From Pseudohalioglobus lutimaris (GTDB taxonomy: Bacteria; Pseudomonadota; Gammaproteobacteria; Pseudomonadales; Halieaceae), in assembly GCF_002866825.1 (NCBI RefSeq), contig NZ_PKUS01000003.1:1-64000 (forward strand): a stretch of DNA of 64,000 nt, read 5' to 3'. Both the position numbers and the translations under genes were made by a program. A model generated the notes under the pieces. It was not told the origin of the DNA and made no database searches. It saw only the letters and a list, made by a program, of their open reading frames with translations. Each line of letters begins with the position of its first letter. Position 1 is the first letter of the stretch. Positions 35,354-44,272 of this stretch are shown here, piece after piece.

Positions 35354-37297
35354 TCAGAATGTTCGTTTGATCGTCAGGCTGACATTGCCACGGTCGCCGA
35401 CGTTGCCACCCAGTGCCTCGTTGCGCGGCCCAAAGTTGAACGCGTAACGCAGATCAGTGCGCCACTCTTGCTTGTAGTCAAAGCGCAGACCCACCGCGCC
35501 CGACCCAAACTTGCGCGTGCCGCCGAATGCGATGGGCGAGTTTTCACCCATGTAGCCGTAGCTGATGTTCATGGGAGCGCGGACGTCCAATCCCGGTATG
35601 ACCTGGAACCACTCTGGCGTGAAACGCAGGGCGATGGTGCCCAGCACCTCTTTCTTCGCGAGCCTGACATTCAACAGTTCTTTGTTTTCCGCCACGCTCA
35701 CCAGCCTGGACAGTGTGGTTTCGAAGGCCCAACTGCCGCCATCCCACAGCGGTGAAGGAGAAAGAAACTTCACGCCATTGAGCACGATATGCCAGCTGTC
35801 GCCGTACGCGCCGGGATAGTTTCCAGAGTCACGGGCACGGACATCCCAGTCGTCAAAAGCAAACCCGTTCTGGCCAAGGTTCTCGGCCAGTAGATCGCGG
35901 ATGCTATCCGGCATATCAGGCGGAATATCGCCTACGTGTTGGAGCTGGGCCTCGAGGTTGGTGTTCAGGGGCGCATCCATGCGATACACGAAATCGGAAC
36001 CGAAGGACATTCCCCACATTTCTTTAGCGGCGCTGAAGCCCAGCAGTTTCACATCTTCCTTATACACCCAGTTAAAGCTGCCGTAGCCTAATGCCGGGTA
36101 ACCACCACCGAGGAAGGTGTCTTGCAGATCTGCCGGCACGCCGTTGTTGAATTCCGGCCAGCTATCAACCAACTGCTGGAAGACCGCCCCGCCGGCCGCG
36201 GCTCGCAGATTGGCGAACTGCCCCAGATTCATTGCACCGTTAAGGCCCTGGGGTACCTTGTCGTTGTAATTGAGGTAATAGAGACCGAGGTCCCAGCCGC
36301 CATCCTCAATGTAGTAGTTCACTCCCATCCCCCATTCATGCTTGTCCGGGGTTTCGTCGCGGAACTTGGAAAAGCCCGAGCGTGGTGAGATAAGCTCGAG
36401 GGTTGCGGGGTCGATGAGGCCTGGGGAGAGCGTGGCGAATTCGTCGTCGGGGGTTATCCCTTCCACGCGGCTCTGATAGGTGGCCAGGCCGGGTGTCCGG
36501 TACTCCTCAAACTCGAAGGAGTAATAACCCACCAAACTGAGGTTGGAGCTGAGCTGTGCAGTCGCAGAAATCTTGTTGGTAGGCCGATACAGTTCCTGTG
36601 CCTCTGTGCCCGGCACACTGAATCCCTTGGCTGCATCGAGCGTGGTCATGGATCCGGCAATGCCGTGGATGGCACCGTTCAGAAACAAGCTGTTACCCCA
36701 GTAGATCGTGTGGCGTCCGGCACGCACGGTCAGGCCCATATCACCGAAGGTGAAATTTCCAAACAGGAAGGCATCGAGTAGCTCAGCGCCCTTGTAGTGC
36801 AGGTCAAGGGCATCGTCCGTGAATTCCCCCGGGGGAACACTTATCGAGCCCCAGGTGTCAGCGTAAAGCGGTGCCTCGAGGTATTCGTTGTAACCGGGAT
36901 GTTCGCTGTCGCCAGAGTAGGCGTGGTCATACCAACCCGCCGCACTGACCCGGAAGCCAAACTGGTCTTTCCAGACCAGGTCAAACTCGGAGATAAGATC
37001 CAGGCGATTGTTTACGATATCCCCACGCTCCCAGCCCAGGTCGGCATCGTCTCCCAAAATCGCCTTGGAACCGCCGTCACCGACGATCTTTTTATCAATC
37101 TTTTCTGCGCGGACAGTGAGGTTGTACTTGAAGGTGTTATCCCAGCGTACGGTCAGGTCGGGGTTACCCGTGTCTATCTCAAAAGCCTGGGAAGTCATGC
37201 TGGCTAACAACAGGGCGCTGAATATCGCAGTGCGCCTGCCCGGACCAGCTGTCGTCGGATCGAATGCAGTGGGGCATTGATTGAACGCTGTTTTCAT
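35354..37297 (-). CDS. DUF1302 family outer-membrane protein
   Basis: A 647-residue outer-membrane barrel. Signal peptide ends SMTSQAFEID; the mature start ID-GNPDLTVRWDNTFKYNLT and the VRAGRHTIYWGNSLF segment are typical of DUF1302. The C-terminus VSLTIKRTF ends in Phe. It works with DUF1329 just downstream. The pair probably moves a hydrophobic molecule across the outer membrane, in step with the oxoacid dehydrogenase complex upstream in the same leftward gene run. Confidence 0.9.
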   Translation of the reverse strand: MKTAFNQCPTAFDPTTAGPGRRTAIFSALLLASMTSQAFEIDTGNPDLTVRWDNTFKYNLTVRAEKIDKKIVGDGGSKAILGDDADLGWERGDIVNNRLDLISEFDLVWKDQFGFRVSAAGWYDHAYSGDSEHPGYNEYLEAPLYADTWGSISVPPGEFTDDALDLHYKGAELLDAFLFGNFTFGDMGLTVRAGRHTIYWGNSLFLNGAIHGIAGSMTTLDAAKGFSVPGTEAQELYRPTNKISATAQLSSNLSLVGYYSFEFEEYRTPGLATYQSRVEGITPDDEFATLSPGLIDPATLELISPRSGFSKFRDETPDKHEWGMGVNYYIEDGGWDLGLYYLNYNDKVPQGLNGAMNLGQFANLRAAAGGAVFQQLVDSWPEFNNGVPADLQDTFLGGGYPALGYGSFNWVYKEDVKLLGFSAAKEMWGMSFGSDFVYRMDAPLNTNLEAQLQHVGDIPPDMPDSIRDLLAENLGQNGFAFDDWDVRARDSGNYPGAYGDSWHIVLNGVKFLSPSPLWDGGSWAFETTLSRLVSVAENKELLNVRLAKKEVLGTIALRFTPEWFQVIPGLDVRAPMNISYGYMGENSPIAFGGTRKFGSGAVGLRFDYKQEWRTDLRYAFNFGPRNEALGGNVGDRGNVSLTIKRTF

Positions 37298-37344
37298 TAT
37301 CTCCTCCTTCCATTTATCCCGTGCATCAAAATTTGCGGTGTTCT

Positions 37345-38133
37345 CTATGCGGAGAGAGCCAGCAAGTGTTGCCTTGCTTTCTCTTTGTCCAGCCGCTGCA
37401 TGGCATCAACTGCCCGCTTCTCCATGGCCTGCTCCAGTTTTGCGATGATGTCGGCCTTTTTGCTATCGCCGAACATCACCTCAATGCCGTCGGCGTACTC
37501 GATCAGCGGCACTGGTGAATCGGGGGCGAGGGCAACGGCAATATCGTAGTGTTCAAAGGCGCCGTCTCGCTCAGCGCCATAGAGCATCTTCGCCATCAGC
37601 GCGCCGGCCTGGTCGGATATCGCGGCATGCCAACCGGCAAGCGTGACATGCCCCTCGGCGTGGTCGTTATCCAACTCGAGGCATTTCTGCGCCTGCTCCT
37701 TGATGCGCCCGCCAAAACCCTGCGCCAGGGCTTCGATCATGGAAATAAACTGGCTGTAGCGCCCCATGCTGACCGCGTGCATGTAGTGCAGGTTGGCGGT
37801 GGACAAGCCCGTGGCCTCCGCTTCTTCACACCACTTGATTACCTGCTGGAACAACGCTGACTTCCTGCCTTCATCTTGCTCCACGTATTGCGCGTAGATC
37901 GTCGCCGCGAACGCAGCCGGCACGATGCCCTCGCCACCGATTTCGCGCCCAAGCGTCACGGCCCCGGCGAAGTCACCCAGGTGATAACGGCGCCAGGCTT
38001 CCTGTACCTGCGGGTCCTCGGGGTAAGGCTCGTTGTTGCCGGCATGGAGCAGCGGCCAATTCGTGGCCAGCCCGTCGCCGCTGAGGTCCAGGTCGCTCAT
38101 GTCTATGGGGGTTTTGGCCCAGTTGTCAGTCAT
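37345..38133 (-). CDS. TPR-like hypothetical protein
   Basis: A 262-residue cytoplasmic protein with no signal peptide. Repeated helical pairs, e.g. YHLGDFAGAVTLGREIGG and AFEHYDIAVALAPDSPVPLI, have the TPR-like pattern of small and large residues. No catalytic motif is seen. Its ATG overlaps the stop of the lipoate ligase gene by 4 bases, so it is translated with the 2-oxoacid dehydrogenase operon. A scaffolding role is possible but unsupported. Confidence 0.75.
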   Translation of the reverse strand: MTDNWAKTPIDMSDLDLSGDGLATNWPLLHAGNNEPYPEDPQVQEAWRRYHLGDFAGAVTLGREIGGEGIVPAAFAATIYAQYVEQDEGRKSALFQQVIKWCEEAEATGLSTANLHYMHAVSMGRYSQFISMIEALAQGFGGRIKEQAQKCLELDNDHAEGHVTLAGWHAAISDQAGALMAKMLYGAERDGAFEHYDIAVALAPDSPVPLIEYADGIEVMFGDSKKADIIAKLEQAMEKRAVDAMQRLDKEKARQHLLALSA

Positions 38134-38867
38134 TTTTCTATCCTCTCTGTGTACAGAGAACCCTCGTTGGCGGAAACGCCCAGAGTCACTCCCAGTTGCT
38201 GTTCGATGTCCTGCGGCACGCTGTCGGCGAGTTCATGCAGTGAAATACCGGTCAACTCTTCCAGGCTACCGTTGCCGTGGCGAAGCGCGCTGGCCTGGCT
38301 GCTATCTCCCACCATGACTTCACACAGGGAACCCCAGTCCGGTGCACTGAGATACATGCCCGCTGTCAGCGCGGTGCAGTGTCGGTTACGGATCTGTGCA
38401 ACACCCAGCAACTTCCTGCCGTGCCGGTCCACCAGTTCCCCGTGGGAGAGCGAGCTGTAACAGGCCCAATCGAGTCCACGTTGCCTGGCGGAGAGCTGAG
38501 AGCGCCTGGCTTCATCCGGAGCCAGCAGGTGACTATCCACGCCGTAACGAGCCAGCACCGAGCGCCAAAACTCACCAATCCATTTGTAAGCGGCTACTGC
38601 ACTGCATCGACTGAGCCGGTGCTGTACCGGCAGAAAGACAGAGACGCTGAGCATTTCAGGGCCTGCTATCACCGCGCCGCCACCGGACTTTCTCCGCACC
38701 ATCGGCAGCGCGCACCTGGAGGCGCGTTCAAGCTGCATGGCATCCGCCCGTTGCGATCGCCCAAGCACGACGGCGGCCTGTGCGTAGCGCCCTGTCATCC
38801 AGCGGGGGCCGTCGATCTCGCCGCTGATAGTCGATTCGATCTGTTCTTGTTCGAGATGGGCGAGCAT
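38130..38867 (-). CDS. Lipoate-protein ligase A-like protein
   Basis: A 245-residue member of the LplA/LipB biotin-lipoate ligase fold. The lipoyl-AMP-binding loop RRKSGGGAV lies at residues 58-66 and the conserved lysine is K152 in GRKLLGVAQ. It would attach lipoate to, or transfer it onto, the free-standing lipoyl protein encoded two genes upstream. A dedicated ligase inside an oxoacid dehydrogenase operon fits a complex that housekeeping lipoylation may not serve well. Confidence 0.82.
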   Translation of the reverse strand: MLAHLEQEQIESTISGEIDGPRWMTGRYAQAAVVLGRSQRADAMQLERASRCALPMVRRKSGGGAVIAGPEMLSVSVFLPVQHRLSRCSAVAAYKWIGEFWRSVLARYGVDSHLLAPDEARRSQLSARQRGLDWACYSSLSHGELVDRHGRKLLGVAQIRNRHCTALTAGMYLSAPDWGSLCEVMVGDSSQASALRHGNGSLEELTGISLHELADSVPQDIEQQLGVTLGVSANEGSLYTERIEK

Positions 38868-38871
38868 CGCT

Positions 38872-39543
38872 TTATAGCTCCGCCTGTTCCAGGCGCTGTT
38901 TCAATTCACTGAGGAACTGCGCTGCAGGATGGCCATCGAGGGCTCGGTGATCGAACACGAGCGTGAGTTCCATGACCGGGGCGATCGCAATCTCTCCGTC
39001 GACGACTAAGGCTGTTTCACTGATGGAACCTGCTCCCAGAATGCCAACCTGGGGAGGGTTCAGTACCGGGGTAAACCACTCCACTGCCGACTTGCCGAGG
39101 GCGCTGAGCGTAAAGGTGCCACCCTGGAATGCCGAAGCCGGCAGGTTATTGCTGCGCGCTTTCTCCGCGAGGTCTGCGACCGCGTCCACCAGCTCGGGCG
39201 TACTCATGCTCTGCACGTTGCGGATAACAGGCACCAGCAGGCCCGCATCTGTGGCCACGGCCAGCGCGATATTGACCTCGTCATGCAACTGCACCCCGGC
39301 ATCGCTCAGCGTGGCGTTGACCAGCGGATGATTTTGCAGGGTCTGTGCCAGCGCCTTGATAAGCAGGTGCGTTATGGTGACCTTTTTCCCCGTTTCCTGG
39401 CGCTGTTGCTCAATCAGCGCCTGACAGGAGGAAACATTGAAGCGGATTCCCTGCGCCACCCTTGGAGCTTGCCAGGCCTGGCTCAGGTTGCGAGCAATCA
39501 TGCCGCGCAAGCCTTTCAAGGGGATCAACTTGTCACTCGTCAT
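38872..39543 (-). CDS. 2-oxoacid dehydrogenase acyltransferase (E2) catalytic domain, lone
   Basis: A 223-residue E2 that has only the catalytic chloramphenicol-acetyltransferase-like domain. It begins IPLKGLRGMIARNL, contains VNIALAVATDAGLLVPVIRN, and the catalytic FDHRALDGHPAAQF gives H199 and D203. It lacks the lipoyl and subunit-binding domains, which are usually fused. The lipoyl domain is encoded separately just upstream. It transfers the acyl group from lipoyl to CoA. Confidence 0.88.
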   Translation of the reverse strand: MTSDKLIPLKGLRGMIARNLSQAWQAPRVAQGIRFNVSSCQALIEQQRQETGKKVTITHLLIKALAQTLQNHPLVNATLSDAGVQLHDEVNIALAVATDAGLLVPVIRNVQSMSTPELVDAVADLAEKARSNNLPASAFQGGTFTLSALGKSAVEWFTPVLNPPQVGILGAGSISETALVVDGEIAIAPVMELTLVFDHRALDGHPAAQFLSELKQRLEQAEL

Positions 39544-39552
39544 GACGCTGCC

Positions 39553-39798
39553 CTACTCGATTTCAGCCAGGGGCTGATCACGGCCGAAGCTGTCTTCCTC
39601 GGCAACCAGCAACTTGACCACTGTGCCGTCGACAGGTGCGCTTATCTCGTGAGTGGTCTTGATCAACATCACGTTGGCCAGCACCTGGCCGGCGCTTACC
39701 GTGTCACCCTCACTGACCAACCATTCGTCGAGAAGCGCTTCCGCATCGTCCTCCAGGTCTTCCCAGGCTTCAGCGGCGAGTTTTACGATAGTCGTCAT
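39553..39798 (-). CDS. Stand-alone lipoyl-domain protein
   Basis: An 81-residue biotinyl/lipoyl domain. The lysine for lipoylation is K47 in VMLIKTTHEISAP, and the glycine turns around it are standard. AGGAGA lies 7 bases before the ATG at 39798; a longer frame to 39822 lacks support. In most oxoacid complexes this domain is part of E2, so a separate carrier is unusual. It lies between E1 beta and E2 genes. Confidence 0.88.
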   Translation of the reverse strand: MTTIVKLAAEAWEDLEDDAEALLDEWLVSEGDTVSAGQVLANVMLIKTTHEISAPVDGTVVKLLVAEEDSFGRDQPLAEIE

Positions 39799-39814
39799 TC
39801 TCTGGTCTCCTAAT

Positions 39815-40849
39815 TTATGCAACGGTCAGGTTCATCATGTCGGTGACTGCGTCGACGATATGATCGGGTTGGGGTATAGCCGCGTACTCCAGCGGGCGGC
39901 TGTAGGGTATGGAGACCCCGGGGATGCCCAGTCGGCGAACGGGCGATTTCAGCGTAATGCTGTCCAGGCGTTCTGCTACCAGTGCGGTAATCTCGCCGGT
40001 CATGCCATAGTTCAGGTAATCTTCATCGACCACCAGCAAGCGTCCTGTCTTACTGACAGATTTCACCAGCGCGTCTGTATCAAACGGCACCAGCGTGCGT
40101 GGGTCGATAATTTCAGCGTCGATTCCCTGTTCCTCCAGTTGCCTGGCGGCTACGACGGCTTTGGCAACTGTCTGCGAAAAACCGACGATAGTGACATCGC
40201 TGCCTTCTCGCACGATCCGCGCCTCGCCGAAGGGGATGGCGTAGGATTCCTCGGGAACGTTGCTATCAATCTCCGCATCCACGAAGCCCATGATGGGCAG
40301 ACCCATCAGTGCCTTGTGGAACATGTACACAACCGGGTTGTTGTCGCGGATCGCCGTTGTCATCAAACCCTTGGCGTCGTGCGGATTCGATGGCGCTACC
40401 ACTTTGAGACCAGGCACGTGCGCAAAGAGACCGTGGAGTGTCTGGGAATGCTGCCCCGCGTCAGAGAAGCCGCCCCCGGTGCTCGCGGTGATGACCAGGG
40501 GCAGTTTTACGGCGCCGCCGGACATATAATGGGTCTTGGCGATTTCATTCATGATCTGGTCGAAGCAGACCGCCATGAAATCGACAAACATCAACTCGGC
40601 AATGGGACGCAAACCTTCTGCTGCGGCGCCGAGGGCGACACCCATAATCCCGGTTTCGGATATGGGCGTATCCATGACCCGCTCGCTGCCGAACCTGGCG
40701 TGCAGACCCAGCGTGGACTGGAACACTCCGCCCATCGCGCCGACATCTTCCCCGATCACGAAAACATCGTCGTCTCGCTCCATCTCCTGAGCGACGGCTT
40801 CGGTCATGGCCTGGTAAAAGGCCTTCTTGCGAATAGTAGTCTCTGACAT
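39815..40849 (-). CDS. 2-oxoacid dehydrogenase E1 component, beta subunit
   Basis: A 344-residue transketolase-type pyrimidine-binding subunit. FVIGEDVGAMGGVFQSTLGL, RVMDTPISETGIMGVALGAA and GGGFSDAGQHSQTLHGLFAH are typical of E1 beta of pyruvate, acetoin and branched-chain types; the Gln-His-Ser segment is the active-site region. With E1 alpha it would decarboxylate a 2-oxoacid or cleave an acyloin. The exact substrate cannot be told from sequence. Confidence 0.92.
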   Translation of the reverse strand: MSETTIRKKAFYQAMTEAVAQEMERDDDVFVIGEDVGAMGGVFQSTLGLHARFGSERVMDTPISETGIMGVALGAAAEGLRPIAELMFVDFMAVCFDQIMNEIAKTHYMSGGAVKLPLVITASTGGGFSDAGQHSQTLHGLFAHVPGLKVVAPSNPHDAKGLMTTAIRDNNPVVYMFHKALMGLPIMGFVDAEIDSNVPEESYAIPFGEARIVREGSDVTIVGFSQTVAKAVVAARQLEEQGIDAEIIDPRTLVPFDTDALVKSVSKTGRLLVVDEDYLNYGMTGEITALVAERLDSITLKSPVRRLGIPGVSIPYSRPLEYAAIPQPDHIVDAVTDMMNLTVA

Positions 40850-40867
40850 CTGCTAGTCTCCCGATGC

Positions 40868-41878
40868 TCAATCAGCAAAAACGTGTTGGAAGGCCTCGTC
40901 AGCGGCCGGATAGCCGCTGACCTGGCCGAACTCGAAGGCAGCTTGTATGCGGGCAGTCACCCGCGACTTGATTTCTGTTTCCGCTTCGGCGCTCAAAACA
41001 CCTTGCTGCTTGAGCTGCTCTGCGTAAGCGGGAATCGGGTCCTGTTCCCGCAGGCTGTCGACCTCACCTTTCGGCCGGTAAGGCTCGGGATCGCCCTGGA
41101 AATGACCGTAATAGCGGAATACCTTCGCTTCGATGAGAGTGGGGCCACCGCCGCTCCGCGCACGCTCAACCGCCTGGCCGGCTGCTTCGAAGACAGCTTC
41201 CGGATCAACCTCGCCAACGCTGATGCCGGGCATGTTGTATGCCGAAGCACGCTCGGCTATCGACTCCACCGAGGTCGAAACGGACTTGGGTACGGAGATG
41301 CCGTAGTTATTGTCCTGGCAGACAAAAACTACCGGCAATTGCCACAGTGACGCCATATTGAGCGCCTCGTGAAACGCCCCTTCATTGGACGCGCCTTCAC
41401 CAAACTCGGCCACGGCAACCCAGTCCTTGCCGCGCTTCTTCGCCGCCAGTGCAGCCCCGACAGCATGGGGAATACCGCCACCGACAATGCCTGTGCAGGC
41501 AAACTTGGTGGCCGGGTCAAACAAGTGCATGTGACCGCCCTTGCCGCGACAGAGGCCTGTGACCTTGCCGTAAATCTCCGCGGTCAATGCATTCAGTTCT
41601 ACACCGTGGGCAATGGCGAAATGATGGGTGCGGTGCGTGCCCCATACCGAATCGCCTTCTTTCAGGTGCGCACACACACCCACGGCAGCCGTCTCCTGGC
41701 CCGCCGACAGGTGCATTTCGCCCGGGATGGTGCCGGCGCCGATATCAAAGGCCAGGCCCTTCTGGATATTTGGCGGCATCTTGCCGTCGAAGTAGGCCAT
41801 GGCGAGGTAATCCTCGTAGTCCCTGATCAACACCATGGTCTCGTACATCCAAAGCTGTTGTGCTGCTGAAACTGGCAT
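40868..41878 (-). CDS. 2-oxoacid dehydrogenase E1 component, alpha subunit
   Basis: A 336-residue thiamine-diphosphate-binding subunit. The ThDP motif runs from GEGASNEGAFHEALN (residue 160) to the Asn pair in CQDNNYGIS (residues 189-191). The HLSAGQETAAVGV and GKGGHMHLFDP segments are also standard. It is the first gene of the leftward run E1 alpha, E1 beta, lipoyl, E2, LplA, TPR-like, DUF1302, DUF1329. No E3 (dihydrolipoamide dehydrogenase) is in the run, so that subunit must come from elsewhere. Confidence 0.92.
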   Translation of the reverse strand: MPVSAAQQLWMYETMVLIRDYEDYLAMAYFDGKMPPNIQKGLAFDIGAGTIPGEMHLSAGQETAAVGVCAHLKEGDSVWGTHRTHHFAIAHGVELNALTAEIYGKVTGLCRGKGGHMHLFDPATKFACTGIVGGGIPHAVGAALAAKKRGKDWVAVAEFGEGASNEGAFHEALNMASLWQLPVVFVCQDNNYGISVPKSVSTSVESIAERASAYNMPGISVGEVDPEAVFEAAGQAVERARSGGGPTLIEAKVFRYYGHFQGDPEPYRPKGEVDSLREQDPIPAYAEQLKQQGVLSAEAETEIKSRVTARIQAAFEFGQVSGYPAADEAFQHVFAD

Positions 41879-42338
41879 GACTAGTGTTCCTGTGAGTGGG
41901 TTGAAAGGATAGGGTTCGTGTAGCAGTCGATGACGCTTGCCCGCCGAACATCCGTGCGCCCGAGTGCCCGCGCCCCGAAGCGGTTCGAAATGAGCAGATC
42001 TCCGCGAACATGGGGCTGGGCCACAGCACTGTCAATTCGACTGGCGCCACCAGCAATAGCTTGTTTTTTCCAAGTAGCCTTCATTAGCTTTGTCATCTGG
42101 ATACTTAGTTGACTGAGTACTCAGGCTACGTGGCTTCCCATAGAGAAACTTTAGGATCAACGACAAATAGTTTATGAATGGCGTCACCGGGGATTTCAAA
42201 TAACAGCACGACACCACATGAATGCAAAAGCCGTAATGGCTTGCACTACGCCAGCCTCATCACCTGCTGAACTCTGGTATCGCCGGGTGCTACCTGCGTG
42301 AGTCGAGCGACTCTGTAAGGAAGGTGCCGGGTAGCTCG
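41879..42338. other. Promoter-bearing gap before the E1 alpha operon
   Basis: No supported gene is seen in 460 bases; small open frames lack signatures. It should hold the promoter of the leftward dehydrogenase operon and contains a perfect 12-bp palindrome at 42112-42123. Confidence 0.5.
42112..42123. promoter_or_regulatory. Perfect 12-bp palindrome, candidate operator
   Basis: CTGAGTACTCAG is fully symmetric and lies 234 bases before the E1 alpha start. The size and form fit a TetR- or GntR-type site, but no second copy was noticed. Confidence 0.35.
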
Positions 42339-43163
42339 CTAAAGCTTGTAGCTGGACACCATAAGCGCTTCAAACCAGGACGCGGGTACCAGCCGCTTCA
42401 GCAGCGCAGCTGCGCGCTGGCCGGCTCCGCCCACGTTATAGACTGGCTTCAGCTTGCGCTTGCGCACCAGTCTCAGACAGAGATCCCCTAACAGGTCGGG
42501 ATCGGCACCATTCTTCTCGTCGCGCTCGACAATCGCCATGGTCGTCTTCAATTGCGCTGACAAATGACTGGTTTGAGATTCGCTGCTGAAGCGCCGCGAG
42601 GCCGTAAAGCCGGTAGCGAAGTCACCTGGCTGAATGACCGTTGCATCGATGGGAGATCCGTGTAACTCCAGCCTGAGCGCGTCAGATAGTGCCCGTGTCG
42701 AAAACTTGGTGGCACAGTAGTGCGACTGGAAAGGCAGCGCGATCTCACCACCGAGCGAGCCCACCGCGATGATGCGTCCAGAATCTTGCTTACGCATGAT
42801 CGGCAGCACTTTGCGCAACATGCGGATAGCGCCAAAATAATTCGTTTCAAACTGGGCTCGAGCCTCTTCAATAGAAGTATCCTCTACAGCGCCACAGATG
42901 CCAAAACCGGCGTTGTTGATCAATACGTCGATACGCCCTGCCTGTGCCATGATTCTGTCGACACATTGATCCACGGAATCATCGTCATTGACATTCATCT
43001 GCAACAGAGTGGCCCGGGGGTGGCTGAGTTCATCTTCCAGTCCGGTACCAAAAACGCGATACCCGGCTGCTGAAAGCTTATCCGCCATCTGCAGGCCAAA
43101 GCCCGACGAAGCGCCGGTAATGAGCACGACTTCTTCTTGCGACTGCGGAGTCGACCCATTCAC
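42339..43163 (-). CDS. Short-chain dehydrogenase/reductase
   Basis: A 274-residue classical SDR: ITGASSGFGLQMADKLSAAG, INNAGFGICGAV and YCATK as the catalytic pair, with a C-terminal extension of about 60 residues. This subgroup resembles 17-beta-hydroxysteroid-type reductases. The GTG at 43163 overlaps the upstream stop as GTGA, which decides the start over a longer ATG frame. It is the third gene of a leftward run after two small membrane proteins. Confidence 0.87.
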   Translation of the reverse strand: MNGSTPQSQEEVVLITGASSGFGLQMADKLSAAGYRVFGTGLEDELSHPRATLLQMNVNDDDSVDQCVDRIMAQAGRIDVLINNAGFGICGAVEDTSIEEARAQFETNYFGAIRMLRKVLPIMRKQDSGRIIAVGSLGGEIALPFQSHYCATKFSTRALSDALRLELHGSPIDATVIQPGDFATGFTASRRFSSESQTSHLSAQLKTTMAIVERDEKNGADPDLLGDLCLRLVRKRKLKPVYNVGGAGQRAAALLKRLVPASWFEALMVSSYKL

Positions 43164-43585
43164 GACCTCAAGTGCTCGCGGTTTACCCACAGGTAACGGG
43201 TGATGATTGCCGAGACGGAAAGGCAAAAAATATTGATGACTGTCTCCATCACCATCGGCCCGTGCATACCATTGTACATATCGTTCCAGACGTTATACGA
43301 AATATCGATCAGCGCGAGAAACAGCAGGCCGCCCACGGCAGTCATACCGGTGTAGATACTCCATTCACGGGCTTTGCCCAGGCCTACGGCGGTAGCGATA
43401 GCGCAGATCGCGATCATGCCATCCGGCGCGGGAAAGTTCCGCTGGAATATGTGGTAGCAGGAATCCGCCGTGGAATGCACCGTGCCGTCGGTAAAATAGG
43501 ATATCCAGTAAGCGACAATGCCTACTGCGGTAACCCAGAGAGTAACCTGGATCGCCTTACTGGCCTTGAAGTCACTTTGGTTCAT
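43160..43585 (-). CDS. Small four-helix membrane protein
   Basis: A 141-residue protein with four predicted membrane helices: WVTAVGIVAYWISYF, GMIAICAIATAVGLG, GMTAVGGLLFLALI and VINIFCLSVSAIITRYL. No family is recognised. The ATG at 43585 has AAAGGTG upstream. It lies between another small membrane protein and an SDR in a probable operon controlled by the AraC-type repeats at 44051. Confidence 0.7.
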   Translation of the reverse strand: MNQSDFKASKAIQVTLWVTAVGIVAYWISYFTDGTVHSTADSCYHIFQRNFPAPDGMIAICAIATAVGLGKAREWSIYTGMTAVGGLLFLALIDISYNVWNDMYNGMHGPMVMETVINIFCLSVSAIITRYLWVNREHLRS

Positions 43586-43611
43586 GTTGTCAGCACCTTT
43601 TTTTCTGCAGA

Positions 43612-43986
43612 TTAGACGAGAAACCGAAAGACCCCGTCGACCGAAACAGGGATGGCGGCCCACAGACATGCTACCGAGATCGCGCAGCCCTGCTCGCCGC
43701 GGAAGACGAGAAATTTGTTATCCGGGAAATACCACCAGCACAGCCATTTGAAGTTGGCGATTTCATAGATATAGCCAATTGCAAAGGCAATCAATGTAAC
43801 CTGCAGCGCGCCCCATTGGGTAACCTGTGCGGACAGCGTGCCCATGACAATGCCGAACATCAGCAGCACATTGATTACTGGCGAACTCGGTTTGTGGTAA
43901 ATCCACCATCGCGCTGACCTGGCAACGGCTTCCGCACCAATGCCGAATGCCATCGCAGTCAACCAGTAAGAGATTGTCGGTGTCAC
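43612..43986 (-). CDS. Small membrane protein
   Basis: A 124-residue protein with about three or four hydrophobic helices (VINVLLMFGIVMGTLSAQV, LQVTLIAFAIGYIYEI and CAISVACLWAAIPVSV). The start is a GTG at 43986. No family is recognised. Repeats of the AraC-type operator start 65 bases upstream. With the next gene it may form a two-part membrane unit. Confidence 0.65.
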   Translation of the reverse strand: MTPTISYWLTAMAFGIGAEAVARSARWWIYHKPSSPVINVLLMFGIVMGTLSAQVTQWGALQVTLIAFAIGYIYEIANFKWLCWWYFPDNKFLVFRGEQGCAISVACLWAAIPVSVDGVFRFLV

Positions 43987-44050
43987 AGCGCGTACCTGAC
44001 GACAAACAAATTTCGAACACTATAGCTCCTGCACTTCGACGGTTCTTTAT

Positions 44051-44082
44051 ATTTGGCGTCACAAAGTTTTGTTTTGGTGACA
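44051..44082 (+). promoter_or_regulatory. AraC-type operator pair
   Basis: ATTTGGCGTCA (44051-44061) and TTTTGGTGACA (44072-44082) end exactly 21 bases apart. They lie 65 bases before the leftward membrane-protein operon and 191 bases before the rightward sulfatase. Confidence 0.6.
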
Positions 44083-44272
44083 GCATGAGAACGACAGTAG
44101 CGGTTCGGGACTTTGTAGCTAGCGCCGGCACTTGGCACTCGGGTTGACAAGCCTGGTCTCGGCTTATTTAGCGGCGGGCACTACAACATCCACCAATGGT
44201 CGATGGTTCGCTCCCCGTCGCTCTGTGATTTTGATACGATGCTGCGCTCACAGCACAAAAGGTGTGTCGGGC

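Noticed and set aside
39653-40846. Plus-strand frame of 397 codons opposite E1 beta
   Set aside because: Shadow of the E1 beta gene, no recognisable domain or ribosome site.
41881-42096. 71-codon minus-strand gene before E1 alpha
   Set aside because: No signature or convincing ribosome site; more likely leader/promoter DNA.
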